A stretch of 64,000 nucleotides of DNA from Sporomusa malonica (GTDB lineage Bacteria; Bacillota; Negativicutes; Sporomusales; Sporomusaceae), in NCBI RefSeq assembly GCF_900176355.1, contig NZ_FWXI01000025.1, positions 1 through 64,000 on the forward strand, written 5' to 3'. Both the position numbers and the translations under genes were made by a program. The notes under the pieces are model-generated. The model had not been told where the DNA came from and did not search any database. It was given only the letters and a program-made list of their open reading frames with translations. This document shows positions 25,225 to 34,721 of this stretch, piece after piece (the stretch's first letter is position 1; every line of letters begins with the position of its first letter).

Positions 25225-26481
25225 ATGCCAAGCTTAAAAAATAAGGCTGCATGGATTACCGCAAGTCTAATTCTGTTACAGAACACATTTGTATTTGCTG
25301 CACCTATAAAGCTGTCATTAGAACAAAGTATTGAACTTGCTTTAAAAAACAATCCATCAATTCAAATTGCAGGCGAAGATAAAGCAAAATCCTTATGGAG
25401 TGTTGATGAAGCCAAGGCCGCGAAGCTGCCGACTGTTTCACTTGGCAGCAGCTATAACCAAAATGATTCAGGCCAAGACAGTTTTAGTAACAATGTAAGA
25501 ATGAACTGGCAGCTTTACAATGGGGGCCGGACTGAGTCGCAGATTGAGCAGGCGAAACTTGGCGTTACTACTGCCGATTTAAACGTTGTTAAAGCAAAGC
25601 AACAGCTAAAACAAGACACGACTACTGGGTACTATAGTGTTCTTGAGTCGAAGAATATGCTTGCAGTGAATGAGGAAAGTGTCAATAATTTAAAGGTTCA
25701 CTTAACTATCGTGCAGGCAAAATACGAGGCCGGTGTTGTGGCTAAGTCTGAACTTCTACGGGCTGAAGTAGAAGTTGCCAACGCCGAGCAGAATCAGATA
25801 AAGGCGCAAAATCAGTATGACCTGGCGGTATCAAGCTTACTTAATACCATGAATATGGATGCAGGGACAGATATCCAATTAGTGGGTGAGCTTACCTATC
25901 AGGCAGATACTAGAACATTGGCAGAAGCAATCGCCCTTGCTAAGGAAAATCGCCCTGAGGTTGCTCAAGCTAAGGTAAGTATTGACAGTGCGGTTAAAGG
26001 CATTAAAATTGCGGAAAGCAATAAGCTGCCTTCAGTTTCGTTATCGGCGTCGACCGGTTGGAATGACACTCTGCTGCCTAGCGATGATACCAACTGGTCA
26101 GTCGGAGCCTCAGCCAGCTGGAGCATTTTTGATGCCGGCGTTACCAAGTCTAAGATAAACCAGGCTGAGTCCTCTCTCAATAAGGCTAAACTTCAGGCTG
26201 AGCAGACTCAGGATGCTGTAGAGCAGGAAGTGCGTCAAAGCTATCTTAATATGAAAGAAGCGGAAAAACGCCTCAAGACGACCGAGGTAGCAGCCAATAA
26301 GGCAAAAGAAGATCTCTATATTGCCCAGGAAACATATAAGGCCGGTGCAGGCACTAATCTTGACGTATTTGATGCCCAGCTGGCACTTAATCAGGCTAAG
26401 ACCAACCATGTGCAGGCGCTCTATGATTACAATATCAATAAGGCCAAACTGGATAAAGCAATCGGATTGAAGGTCGAGTAG
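25225..26481 (+). CDS. TolC-family outer membrane efflux protein
   Basis: A 418-residue TolC-type channel with a signal peptide (about 1-26, ending FVFAA). It has the same two-repeat helical layout as the protein at 2918-4225, with matching motifs (LSLEQSIELALKNN, GTNLDVFDAQLALNQAK). It is the first gene of a complete four-gene efflux operon. GGGAGGC precedes the ATG. Confidence 0.9.
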   Translation: MPSLKNKAAWITASLILLQNTFVFAAPIKLSLEQSIELALKNNPSIQIAGEDKAKSLWSVDEAKAAKLPTVSLGSSYNQNDSGQDSFSNNVRMNWQLYNGGRTESQIEQAKLGVTTADLNVVKAKQQLKQDTTTGYYSVLESKNMLAVNEESVNNLKVHLTIVQAKYEAGVVAKSELLRAEVEVANAEQNQIKAQNQYDLAVSSLLNTMNMDAGTDIQLVGELTYQADTRTLAEAIALAKENRPEVAQAKVSIDSAVKGIKIAESNKLPSVSLSASTGWNDTLLPSDDTNWSVGASASWSIFDAGVTKSKINQAESSLNKAKLQAEQTQDAVEQEVRQSYLNMKEAEKRLKTTEVAANKAKEDLYIAQETYKAGAGTNLDVFDAQLALNQAKTNHVQALYDYNINKAKLDKAIGLKVE

Positions 26482-26518
26482 AGCAAGTGATGATAGACAA
26501 AATGACGGAGGTAAAATG

Positions 26519-27625
26519 ATGAGAAATCTATGGCTGAGAGCTAAGCAGAATAAGAAATGGCTGCTTCTTGCTATCCTTATTCTGGCTGCTGTTACGGCTG
26601 GCGGATACTACTATCAAAGCCAGAGCAAAACTTCGTCTGTTACTGCGCAGCAGATTATCCAGGTAGAGCGCCGTGACCTTACTTCTGTAGTGGCGGCAAC
26701 TGGCACAATTAAGCCAGTCAACATGGTGGACATCAGCTCAAAAATAACGGCGCAAATCAAAGAGGTAAAAGTTAAAGAAAACGAGCAGGTAACGGCAGGC
26801 CAAGTTCTTGTTATCCTAGAAGACAGCGGATTACAGGCTAAGGTAACCCAGGCTAAAGAAAAACTTAATAACGCTGCGGTAAAATATCAAAGAACGGCAA
26901 AGCTCAATACGATTGGCGGCTCATCTAACGAACAGCTGGATAATGCCAGCATGGATTATAACATTGCCAAGGCAAACTACGATGAAGTTATGTCCAGCCT
27001 AAACGAAACCATCATTGTTTCGCCAATTGATGGCAGTGTCATCGGCAAACCGCTGACAGCCGGTGAGATGGTGGCTCAGGGTGTGAGTAATCCAACCGTA
27101 ATTTTGACAGTGGCGGATATGTCTAAAATGCAGATTGAAGCCAATATTGACCAAACTGATATTGGTAAAATTGTCCTTGGACAAAAAGTTACCTTTACTG
27201 TTGATGCTTACCCGAACAAAACATTTACAGGTACGGTAGCCACTATCTCCAGGAAATCTGTCGTTTCCTCGAATGTCACCTACTATCCAGTAACCATTGA
27301 TGTTAATAATGCTGAAAACCTGCTTAATCCTGGGATGGTGGCCAGGGTCTCTGTCACTATCAGCGAAAGCAAAGGTGCACTAACACTGCCGCTTTCGGCA
27401 ATAAAAACAGATAAAACAGGCAAATATGTTGTTACTCCAGGACAGAATGGTCAAACCCAAAATGTCACTGTAACTACCGGCAATACCGGCGATGATCGCG
27501 TTGAGATTACCAGTGGGCTCAGTGAAGGCGATAAAGTTGTGGTATCACAGCCTAAGACGCAAACACAAACAAGCGGCAGCCAACAGGGCTCACGTCAAGG
27601 CACAGGAGCCCGGCCAATGTTCTAG
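26519..27625 (+). CDS. Periplasmic adaptor protein, MacA type
   Basis: A 368-residue membrane fusion protein with an N-terminal membrane anchor (about 12-30), a lipoyl-like domain (VDISSKITAQIKEVKVKEN, IVSPIDGSVIGKP), a beta-barrel domain and a Gln/Gly-rich tail. GGAGG lies 7 bases before ATG 26519; ATG 26516 is only 4 bases away. It links the MacB-like permease and ATPase encoded downstream to the TolC channel encoded upstream. It is a paralogue of 4228-5307. Confidence 0.9.
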   Translation: MRNLWLRAKQNKKWLLLAILILAAVTAGGYYYQSQSKTSSVTAQQIIQVERRDLTSVVAATGTIKPVNMVDISSKITAQIKEVKVKENEQVTAGQVLVILEDSGLQAKVTQAKEKLNNAAVKYQRTAKLNTIGGSSNEQLDNASMDYNIAKANYDEVMSSLNETIIVSPIDGSVIGKPLTAGEMVAQGVSNPTVILTVADMSKMQIEANIDQTDIGKIVLGQKVTFTVDAYPNKTFTGTVATISRKSVVSSNVTYYPVTIDVNNAENLLNPGMVARVSVTISESKGALTLPLSAIKTDKTGKYVVTPGQNGQTQNVTVTTGNTGDDRVEITSGLSEGDKVVVSQPKTQTQTSGSQQGSRQGTGARPMF

Positions 27626-27692
27626 AATCAAGATTACTTCACATGCGTTCGCAATGACATAGGTTTGTTGCGCTAAATAAGGGGGTCAAAAA

Positions 27693-28376
27693 ATGACAAT
27701 AGCATTATCTGACGTAAAAAAGATATACCAGATGGGAGATACACCTGTTGCCGCGTTAGCGGGAGTAACGCTTACTATTAGCGCAGGTGAATTTACCGCC
27801 ATTATGGGCCCTTCAGGCTCAGGGAAATCAACGTTAATGAATATTTTGGGTTGTCTGGACCGCCCGACCAGCGGATCTTATGTTCTTGATAAGCAAGAAG
27901 TATCATCTTTGACTGATGACGAGCTGGCATTAACACGCAACAAGAAGATTGGATTCGTTTTCCAGAACTTTAATCTGCTGCCACGGATTACGGCCCTTGA
28001 TAACGTCGCCTTGCCGCTTGTTTACGCAGGTGTTGAGGGTAAAGAACGCAAAAAGCGGGCAGCCGAAGCGCTGGCAGCTGTTGGGTTGGAAAACAGAATG
28101 GATCACGTACCTAATGAGTTATCAGGCGGACAGCGGCAGCGGGTTGCGATCGCGAGGGCACTGGTTAATGAACCTACGATTATCATGGCCGACGAACCGA
28201 CAGGGGCGCTTGATACTAAGTCAGGCAATGAGGTTATGGACATCTTTAAAAAACTCAACGCTGCTGGCCGGACCATTATCCTCGTAACTCATGAACCAGA
28301 TATTGCTGCCCATGCAAAAAGGGTGATTCATGTCCGGGACGGACTCATTGTCCGGGACACAGAGAGGGATGAATAA
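27693..28376 (+). CDS. ABC transporter ATP-binding protein, MacB/LolD type
   Basis: A 227-residue ATPase with Walker A (GPSGSGKST), Q-loop ([11 protein letters not shown]), signature ([15 protein letters not shown]), Walker B ([13 protein letters not shown]) and H-loop (VTHEPDIA). It energises the permease encoded next, whose start lies one base after this stop. It is the only MacB-type ATPase in the window, so it may also serve the ATPase-less permease at 5337-6554. Confidence 0.93.
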   Translation: MTIALSDVKKIYQMGDTPVAALAGVTLTISAGEFTAIMGPSGSGKSTLMNILGCLDRPTSGSYVLDKQEVSSLTDDELALTRNKKIGFVFQNFNLLPRITALDNVALPLVYAGVEGKERKKRAAEALAAVGLENRMDHVPNELSGGQRQRVAIARALVNEPTIIMADEPTGALDTKSGNEVMDIFKKLNAAGRTIILVTHEPDIAAHAKRVIHVRDGLIVRDTERDE

Positions 28377-28377
28377 T

Positions 28378-29592
28378 GTGTTCTGGGAAAGTGTAAAGAT
28401 TGCCTTAGATGCATTAGTCTCCAACAAGCTGCGTTCTATCCTAACTATGCTTGGCATTATCATCGGTGTTGGTGCAGTAATCGCCATGGTTTCCATTGGC
28501 ATGGGGGTGAGAGAGAAGGTATCAAGCTCTATCGCCAGCCTGGGAAGCAACCTGATTATTGTTACGCCAGGGGCGGCCTCCTCCTCTGGTGTAAGGCAGG
28601 CGGCAGGAACCAGTACCACCTTAACACTGAAAGATGCACAAGCTATGGCGCGTGAGATTCCTGGAATAGGCGCTGTGGCCCCCAGTGTAGGCAAGCAGTA
28701 TCAGCTTGTTGCCGGAAATATGAACTGGACATCAAGTGTTCAGGGAACCACTCCGGAATACCTGGATGTTCGCAATTTGAGCGTTGAGAGCGGCAGTTTC
28801 ATCACCAATGAAGATGTGGAGACAAGAAATCGGGTTGCCGTTATTGGTTCAACAGTAGCCAGCAACTTGTTTGATAATATCAATCCGGTGGGACAAAGTG
28901 TTCGCATTGGTAACGCTCCGTTCACCGTCATCGGCGTATTGGCGAGCAAGGGGCAGTCAGCCGGGGGCCAGGATCAGGATGACACGGTAATTATTCCGCT
29001 GACAACTGCACAGGAGCGCATGATGGGCATTACCTATGTCCAGACAATTAGTGTGCAGGCAGCAAATGCTGAGGTTGTAAACGATGTCCAGGATGGAGTA
29101 ACCAGTTTACTCCGGTCACGTCATGGCATTACTGGCGACAAGGCTGATGATTTTACTGTGCGCAATCTTGCCAGTGTCATGGCGACAGCCCAGGAGACGA
29201 CTGGTACTATTACTATGCTGCTTGGCAGCATCGCAGCCATCTCACTGCTTGTTGGCGGGATTGGCATTATGAATATTATGCTGGTATCTGTCACCGAGCG
29301 GACGAGAGAAATTGGTATTCGTAAAGCGTTAGGAGCCAGATACGCTAATATCTTGATGCAATTCCTCATTGAGGCAGTTGTTATTGGGGTAATCGGTGGT
29401 GCTATCGGCATTGCGGTAGGTGTCGGCGGTTCTTATGTCATTTCTTCTTTTGCTGGGTGGAAGACAGTGATTACACCAATGCCGATTCTAGTTTCCTTTG
29501 GTTTCTCTGTTGGTATTGGTCTCTTCTTCGGCCTATACCCTGCACGCAAAGCGGCGCTCTTAAACCCTATTGATGCACTAAGGTATGAATAA
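28378..29592 (+). CDS. MacB-like ABC permease
   Basis: A 404-residue permease with an N-terminal helix (LTMLGIIIGVGAVIAMVSIG), a MacB periplasmic core domain and three C-terminal helices ending in LYPARKAALLNPIDALRYE. GAGAGGG lies 9 bases before GTG 28378, which also aligns with the start of the paralogue at 5337; the ATG at 28369 touches the ribosome site and the longer frame from 28330 lies within the ATPase gene. With 25225-28376 it forms a full macrolide/peptide-type efflux machine. Confidence 0.9.
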   Translation: MFWESVKIALDALVSNKLRSILTMLGIIIGVGAVIAMVSIGMGVREKVSSSIASLGSNLIIVTPGAASSSGVRQAAGTSTTLTLKDAQAMAREIPGIGAVAPSVGKQYQLVAGNMNWTSSVQGTTPEYLDVRNLSVESGSFITNEDVETRNRVAVIGSTVASNLFDNINPVGQSVRIGNAPFTVIGVLASKGQSAGGQDQDDTVIIPLTTAQERMMGITYVQTISVQAANAEVVNDVQDGVTSLLRSRHGITGDKADDFTVRNLASVMATAQETTGTITMLLGSIAAISLLVGGIGIMNIMLVSVTERTREIGIRKALGARYANILMQFLIEAVVIGVIGGAIGIAVGVGGSYVISSFAGWKTVITPMPILVSFGFSVGIGLFFGLYPARKAALLNPIDALRYE

Positions 29593-29644
29593 AAAAAATA
29601 AAGGCGACTTGTGGCTGCGGCTAACAAGTCGTCTTTATTTTTTT
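29592..29644 (+). terminator. Terminator of the second efflux operon
   Basis: A long stem starting within the A-run after the stop (about 29592-29612 with 29624-29644, one G-U pair) ends in TTTTTTTT. Confidence 0.85.
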
Positions 29645-29842
29645 GAAATCAAATTCCACATCGTGGATTGTTGTGTTTTTAGAGCAAAACATAGCAGGAT
29701 TTTTTGTTGGTTAAGCGTATTAATAAATATAAAATAGTATTTAGTTCTGCATTATGAAACGGGATTCCTGTAAATGCTAATAGTGCTGTTGTTGACTGTA
29801 GATAGTGAACAATAATTAAGGGTTAATTTAGGAGGAGATTAG

Positions 29843-30670
29843 ATGGAAGTTAGACATTCAGTTCATCCTGAGGATGTAAAAAGACTCACAACAGAGGAAC
29901 TTAGAGAGCGGTTTCTGATTCAGGGGTTGTTCAAGCCTGACGAAATTAAGATGGTATATAGTCATGTTGACCGCATGATTACTGGCAGTGCCTGCCCAAT
30001 TAAGCCGCTGGCACTGGAAGTAGGTAAAGGCCTGGGTGTAGAATATTTCCTGGAAAGAAGAGAATTAGGTGTAATCAATGTTGGCGGTGCAGGTGTTGTT
30101 AAGGTAGATGGGGTCGAATACGCCTTAAATACTACCGATGGACTATATGTCGGCAAGGGGTCGAAGGAAATTACTTTTTCAAGCAATGATGCTGGTAAAC
30201 CTGCTAAGTTTTATTTTAACAGTGCACCAGCTCATACCACATACCCTACCGCCAAGATTGAACGTCAGAGTATTACACCGGCTCACCTTGGCTCAATTCA
30301 GAGTTCAAATGAAAGAAATATCTACAAGTATATCCATCCCCAGGGTGTTAAGAGCTGCCAGTTAGTCATGGGGATGACTGCATTGGAACCAGGAAATATG
30401 TGGAACAGTATGCCTTGCCATACACATGACCGTCGAATGGAAGTCTATTTCTATTTCAATCTTCCTGAAGATGCTGCTGTTTTCCATTTAATGGGTGAAC
30501 CTAGTCAGACACGCCATATTGTTATGAGTAACGAAGAGGCAGTTATTTCTCCAAGCTGGTCGATTCATTCGGGTGTGGCCACAAGCTGCTATACCTTTAT
30601 TTGGGGCATGGCTGGCGAAAACCAGACCTTTGATGATATGGATCATGTTGCAATGAAGAACCTGAAATAA
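29843..30670 (+). CDS. kduI: 5-dehydro-4-deoxy-D-glucuronate isomerase (KduI)
   Basis: A 275-residue cupin-fold isomerase that converts 5-keto-4-deoxyuronate to 3-deoxy-D-glycero-2,5-hexodiulosonate in pectin and glycosaminoglycan breakdown. Family features are clear: N-terminal [15 protein letters not shown] and the metal-binding [13 protein letters not shown] with later His residues (HSGVA). It lies 23 bases before kduD, which performs the next step. TAGGAGGAG precedes the start. Uptake and lyase genes are not in the window. Confidence 0.95.
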   Translation: MEVRHSVHPEDVKRLTTEELRERFLIQGLFKPDEIKMVYSHVDRMITGSACPIKPLALEVGKGLGVEYFLERRELGVINVGGAGVVKVDGVEYALNTTDGLYVGKGSKEITFSSNDAGKPAKFYFNSAPAHTTYPTAKIERQSITPAHLGSIQSSNERNIYKYIHPQGVKSCQLVMGMTALEPGNMWNSMPCHTHDRRMEVYFYFNLPEDAAVFHLMGEPSQTRHIVMSNEEAVISPSWSIHSGVATSCYTFIWGMAGENQTFDDMDHVAMKNLK

Positions 30671-30693
30671 ACTATTTGGAAGGTGGAAATAGC

Positions 30694-31449
30694 ATGAATA
30701 TGTTTGGTTTAAACGGAAAAGTGGCTATTGTTACCGGCGCCGCTACAGGCCTGGGGCAAGGGATGGCCATTGCGTTGGCAGAGGCTGGTGCTGATATTGT
30801 TAGCGTTGGGCTAGGCGATCAGTCGGAAACAGCGCAAAAGATCGCGGCTGTAGGCCGGAAGTTTTTGGCCATTGATGCAGATTTATTCAGCACCGAACCC
30901 ATTCAAGGGGTTATTGACCAGGTTGTGGCCGAATTTGGTCACGTTGATATACTTGTTAACAATGCTGGCATTATCCGGCGGGCAGATGCTGTAGACTTTA
31001 CCGAAAAAGACTGGGACGATGTAATGAATATCAATATTAAAACCGTCTTTTTCTTCTGCCAGGCAGTTGCCAAACAGTTTATTAAACAGGGTACCGGTGG
31101 TAAAATTATTAATATTGCCTCGATGCTGTCTTTCCAAGGCGGCATTAGAGTACCATCCTATACTGCCAGCAAAAGCGGGATTATGGGAATAACCCGTCTA
31201 ATGGCCAATGAATGGGCTAAACATAATATTAACGTCAATGCCATTGCTCCAGGCTATATGGCAACAGCCAATACGGCCCCTTTGCGTGCTGATGAAGAGC
31301 GCAGCGCTGAAATTCTGAGCCGGATTCCGGCTGGACGCTGGGGAACCCCGGCTGATCTGGGCGGACCTGTTGTCTTCCTGGCTGCCCCTGCTTCTGATTA
31401 TGTCAGTGGCTATACGATAGCCGTTGATGGCGGCTGGCTGGCCAGATAA
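30694..31449 (+). CDS. kduD: 2-dehydro-3-deoxy-D-gluconate 5-dehydrogenase (KduD)
   Basis: A 251-residue short-chain dehydrogenase with the dinucleotide-binding TGAATGLGQGMA, the NNAG motif and the catalytic YTASK. It reduces the KduI product to 2-keto-3-deoxygluconate. ATG 30694 follows GGAAGGTGG; the frame opens earlier but without a site. It forms an operon with kduI, followed by an IclR-family regulator. Confidence 0.93.
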   Translation: MNMFGLNGKVAIVTGAATGLGQGMAIALAEAGADIVSVGLGDQSETAQKIAAVGRKFLAIDADLFSTEPIQGVIDQVVAEFGHVDILVNNAGIIRRADAVDFTEKDWDDVMNINIKTVFFFCQAVAKQFIKQGTGGKIINIASMLSFQGGIRVPSYTASKSGIMGITRLMANEWAKHNINVNAIAPGYMATANTAPLRADEERSAEILSRIPAGRWGTPADLGGPVVFLAAPASDYVSGYTIAVDGGWLAR

Positions 31450-31551
31450 AGTAGACTTTCTATCAGGATAAGTAAGGCTAGGCAGGAAACTGGCGATTTA
31501 TGTAGTATATTAGATATGCCGGATTTGTGGTAAGTGATAGGGAGGTTGCAG

Positions 31552-32319
31552 ATGTCGGGTTTAGAAGTGCAGTCCTTGCAGCGAACATTTGATATATTAG
31601 AAGTAGTTGGCAACAGCGTTACGCCGGTAAGTCTTAAATATATTACTGATGAAACAGCCCTGCCTAAATCTACCGTTTACCGTCTTTTGAACAACCTGGA
31701 AAAACGGGATTATGTGAGATGTGATTCGAACGGTAATTACCGGCTAGGCCTTCAACTACTCATGATGAGCCAGCGTGCCGAACAGAATTTTGATATCAAA
31801 CATTTAGCCAGAAAATATCTGCATCAACTCAATGAGCTGACAAAAGAGACAATCCACCTTGCTGTTCTGGCTAAGAATAAAGTGCTCTATGTGGATACTG
31901 TCGAAAGCCCTCATGCCTTGCGCCTTGTAGCAAAATTGGGAACTACAAATTCTGTTCACTGCACAGCCTTGGGCAAAGCACTGCTGATCAAGCATGACAA
32001 TGCAAAAATCAGAGAAATTCTTGAGGCTGAGGGCATGGGACGACGGACAGAATACACACATTGTACCCCGGAAGACTATCTGAAAGAAATGGAGCAGGTT
32101 CGTAAATGCGGCTATGCATTTGATGACTGCGAGAGCGAGCTTGACGGCAGATGCATTGGAGCACCTATTTATGACAACGCAGGTAATGTAGTTGCCGCTA
32201 TCAGCATCTCGGGGTTAGCCTCCCGCTTCTCCAGGGAGCAGATTGAAAAAGATGTAGCAGATAGGTTATTGGAGAGCACTAAAGAGATATCAAGAGCGTT
32301 GGGTTATTCAGGTATATAA
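31552..32319 (+). CDS. kdgR: IclR-family transcriptional regulator (KdgR-like)
   Basis: A 255-residue regulator with an N-terminal winged helix-turn-helix (QSLQRTFDILEVV, LPKSTVYRLLNNLEKRDYV) and a C-terminal IclR effector domain (TVESPHALRLVAKLG, CTALGKALL, CESELDGRCIGAPIYD). Its position after kduID suggests that it senses 2-keto-3-deoxygluconate and controls the operon. GGGAGGT precedes ATG 31552. A possible operator half-site, ATGAAACG, lies near 29754 upstream of kduI. Confidence 0.88.
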   Translation: MSGLEVQSLQRTFDILEVVGNSVTPVSLKYITDETALPKSTVYRLLNNLEKRDYVRCDSNGNYRLGLQLLMMSQRAEQNFDIKHLARKYLHQLNELTKETIHLAVLAKNKVLYVDTVESPHALRLVAKLGTTNSVHCTALGKALLIKHDNAKIREILEAEGMGRRTEYTHCTPEDYLKEMEQVRKCGYAFDDCESELDGRCIGAPIYDNAGNVVAAISISGLASRFSREQIEKDVADRLLESTKEISRALGYSGI

Positions 32320-32327
32320 TTTGTTAG

Positions 32328-32360
32328 CGCCATTTCCTAGAGGAAGTGGCGTTTTTTATT
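32328..32360 (+). terminator. Terminator after kdgR
   Basis: CGCCATTTCCT (32328-32338) pairs with AGGAAGTGGCG (32341-32351), followed by TTTTTT. Confidence 0.8.
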
Positions 32361-32436
32361 TTAATTTTCTTAGCATTGATCGTTGCTGACGGTAATATGA
32401 ATATAGTAGCAAATACTTAAGCGGGAGCAGAGTGAG

Positions 32437-33150
32437 ATGGCTTTTTTTTATTTAAATGCTAAAAGGGCAAAAAACCGGTTTGGTATAGTAATTGCTGCAC
32501 TGTTTATTCTGTTTGGTTGTGTTTGGCTATATGATTATATTGATGCCGCAGCGCTAAATTATTCTATTACCCAGGAAACTAAGACACCAACAGGTGAATT
32601 ATCGATAACAATAAGAATTTATGACCGGGTACTTGAACTGTACGACAATGGCAAGTTATTCAAACGCTACCGGGTGGCTGTCGGCAAAAAGGCGACACCA
32701 ACGCCAATCGGTGAATGGAATGTTGTGTATAAAGGCTGGAGCCCGGAAGAAGTGATGGGCACCCGGTGGATGGGGCTTGATATTCCGTGGGGAAGTTACG
32801 GGATTCATGGCACCAGTGCGCCGTGGTCCATTGGTAGCTTTGCCAGCCACGGCTGTATTCGGATGACTAATCGGAATTCTGAGGAGCTGTATGAATGGGT
32901 GCCTGTAGGTACACCTGTCAATATTATTGGTCCAATACCAAAAATAGAAAGAACGCTAAGGCGGGGCACAGTCGGCCCAGATGTTGTCAGGCTGCAGCTT
33001 AAGCTTGTTGCATTAGGCTACTACCAGGAACGGGCAAAAGGAACCTTTGGCAAAGATACTGAGGCAGCACTTAGGGCTTTTCAACGAGATAATCGTCTGC
33101 CCGAGACTGGTATTACTGATGAACAAACCTTAAAATTGCTTAAATTGTAA
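32437..33150 (+). CDS. L,D-transpeptidase (YkuD) with peptidoglycan-binding domain
   Basis: A 237-residue envelope enzyme. An N-terminal membrane anchor (about 15-32) is followed by a YkuD catalytic domain (about 54-166) with His124 in GIHGT and the active Cys140 in SHGCIRM, and a C-terminal peptidoglycan-binding domain (about 175-236, VVRLQLKLVALGYY). It forms 3-3 crosslinks or attaches proteins in the cell wall. It is monocistronic, between kdgR and a convergent aminotransferase. Confidence 0.92.
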   Translation: MAFFYLNAKRAKNRFGIVIAALFILFGCVWLYDYIDAAALNYSITQETKTPTGELSITIRIYDRVLELYDNGKLFKRYRVAVGKKATPTPIGEWNVVYKGWSPEEVMGTRWMGLDIPWGSYGIHGTSAPWSIGSFASHGCIRMTNRNSEELYEWVPVGTPVNIIGPIPKIERTLRRGTVGPDVVRLQLKLVALGYYQERAKGTFGKDTEAALRAFQRDNRLPETGITDEQTLKLLKL

Positions 33151-33169
33151 ACTAAATGCGAAAACAGAA

Positions 33170-33206
33170 ATATGCTCCCGCTGGCAATTTGCCGGCGGGA
33201 GCATAT
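33170..33206. terminator. Bidirectional terminator between convergent genes
   Basis: A 16-bp stem (33170-33185 with 33191-33206) lies between the transpeptidase and aminotransferase genes. T-tracts are weak. Confidence 0.6.
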
Positions 33207-33214
33207 TAGAGATA

Positions 33215-34399
33215 TTATCTCATGGCCTTTTCGATGCGTTCCAGGCCTTTTGCGATTATATCACAGGAGGCGGCATAGGAAAAACGTAGATATTCCTGCG
33301 TTTCACCAGTATTGCGTACCCCAAACGCCGATCGGGGCAGTACGGCAACATCCCCGTTATGGAGCAAGTGTTGCTGCAGGGCTTTACTGTCAGGCAGACC
33401 CAAACGCTTGCAGGCCTCAGTTACATTGGGGAAAACATAGAAGGCGCCGTTTGGTGTTTTGCATGAAAACCCAGGAATATTGTTTAAACCGGCGACAATA
33501 AAATCACGTCTGGCTTTAAACTCACTGACCATGCTGATGACAGAGTCCTGTGGGCCGGTTAAGGCTTCCAGGCCACCGTACTGCACAAAGGTATTGGTAC
33601 AGGACTCGCAGTTGGTAATCAGGCGGGCAATATGGACGGCTAGCTCTTTAGGCATAACCCCGTAGCCTAACCGCCAGCCGGTCATGGCGTATGTCTTAGA
33701 AAAGCCATCAAGGATTATTGTTTTCTCCTGCATACCAGGTAGTGAACATATGCTGGCAAAGGTTCCGGCATATGTGATCCGGCTATAAATTTCATCTGAT
33801 AATACCCAGAGATTATGCCGGCAAGCCAGTTCAGCTATAGTTTTTAGGTCTTGTGCAGTCAGCATGCCGCCGGTAGGATTATGAGGGCTGTTCAGGATAA
33901 TTAGCTTGGTTTTGGGGGTGATCAGTTTTTCCAGTTCAGCAGTATCTAAGCTGAAATCCTTTTCTTCCAAGATGGGAGCGGGGACAGGCACGCCGCCAGT
34001 AAACCGGATGACTGATTCGTAAATGGGAAACCCCGGATTAGGGTAGATAACCTCGTCACCTGGGTCAACCAGGGCGTGAAGAACATAGTAGATAATCGGT
34101 TTGCCGCCAGGCGTTACAACTACTTCGTCATGATTTACCTGGATACTGCGGGTAGCTGAAATATATTTGACAATAGCATCCCTAAGCGGTAAAATACCGG
34201 CTGAAGGGCTGTAGTGGGTAAAATTGTCTTGAATAGCCTTGATGCCGGCTTGTTTAATATTGTCCGGAGTATCAAAGTCGGGTTCGCCAATGGCAAAACT
34301 AATGATGTTGCGGCCAGCGGATTTGAGGCGGTTTACCTCATTGAGTACTTCAAAGGCGTTTTCAGTACCAAGATTGCTTAATCGTTTGGCGAGTTTCAT
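33215..34399 (-). CDS. Pyridoxal-phosphate aminotransferase (aspartate/aromatic class I)
   Basis: A 394-residue class I aminotransferase. It has the phosphate/PLP contacts NSPHNPTGG and the Schiff-base Lys235 in DGFSKTYAMTGWRLGYG, with the substrate-binding Arg near the end (YLRFSYA). It resembles the AspC/PatA group; the exact amino acid is not predictable. AGGAGGA precedes ATG 34399, so the 10 extra codons upstream are excluded. Confidence 0.9.
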   Translation of the reverse strand: MKLAKRLSNLGTENAFEVLNEVNRLKSAGRNIISFAIGEPDFDTPDNIKQAGIKAIQDNFTHYSPSAGILPLRDAIVKYISATRSIQVNHDEVVVTPGGKPIIYYVLHALVDPGDEVIYPNPGFPIYESVIRFTGGVPVPAPILEEKDFSLDTAELEKLITPKTKLIILNSPHNPTGGMLTAQDLKTIAELACRHNLWVLSDEIYSRITYAGTFASICSLPGMQEKTIILDGFSKTYAMTGWRLGYGVMPKELAVHIARLITNCESCTNTFVQYGGLEALTGPQDSVISMVSEFKARRDFIVAGLNNIPGFSCKTPNGAFYVFPNVTEACKRLGLPDSKALQQHLLHNGDVAVLPRSAFGVRNTGETQEYLRFSYAASCDIIAKGLERIEKAMR

Positions 34400-34588
34400 G
34401 GGTGTAATTCCTCCTGAGTTTTGATGCAATGCATATTGTGCACAAGCATATATTCGTGGTATTACACAAAAATCCTTCCGTAAAAAACAAAGTTATCAAT
34501 AAGAACAATATGAGAATGTAGAATGGCTGATATAGTGTTTATCTCACCCAGTAGAGAGGCGGATGGTATCCATGGTTCAAAAAACTCA

Positions 34589-34617
34589 TTGACAAAAAAG
34601 CCCAATTAAAATAGAAT
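34589..34617 (+). promoter_or_regulatory. Sigma-A promoter of the GGDEF/HD-GYP-FeoA/feoB operon
   Basis: TTGACA (34589-34594) and TAGAAT (34612-34617) are separated by exactly 17 bases. Transcription would start at about 34624, inside the first Fur-box-like site. Confidence 0.7.
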
Positions 34618-34623
34618 AATTAT

Positions 34624-34638
34624 TGAGAACTATTATCA
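34624..34638. promoter_or_regulatory. Fur-box-like site 1
   Basis: TGAGAACTATTATCA matches the 7-1-7 Fur consensus TGATAATNATTATCA at 12 of 14 positions and covers the predicted transcription start. Confidence 0.6.
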
Positions 34639-34640
34639 TA

Positions 34641-34668
34641 GGTACTGGCCTGAGCCGGTACTTTTTTT
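34641..34668 (+). terminator. Terminator within the operon leader
   Basis: GTACTGGC (34642-34649) pairs with GCCGGTAC (34654-34661) and is followed by seven Ts. It sits between the promoter and the first gene, so it may attenuate the operon. Confidence 0.65.
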
Positions 34669-34680
34669 AAAAATATAAAA

Positions 34681-34695
34681 TGATAACCATTCTCA
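34681..34695. promoter_or_regulatory. Fur-box-like site 2
   Basis: TGATAACCATTCTCA matches the same 7-1-7 consensus at 12 of 14 positions. It lies 27 bases before the GTG start at 34722. Confidence 0.6.
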
Positions 34696-34721
34696 AAATA
34701 ATAAGCCTGGGAGGTTATCCA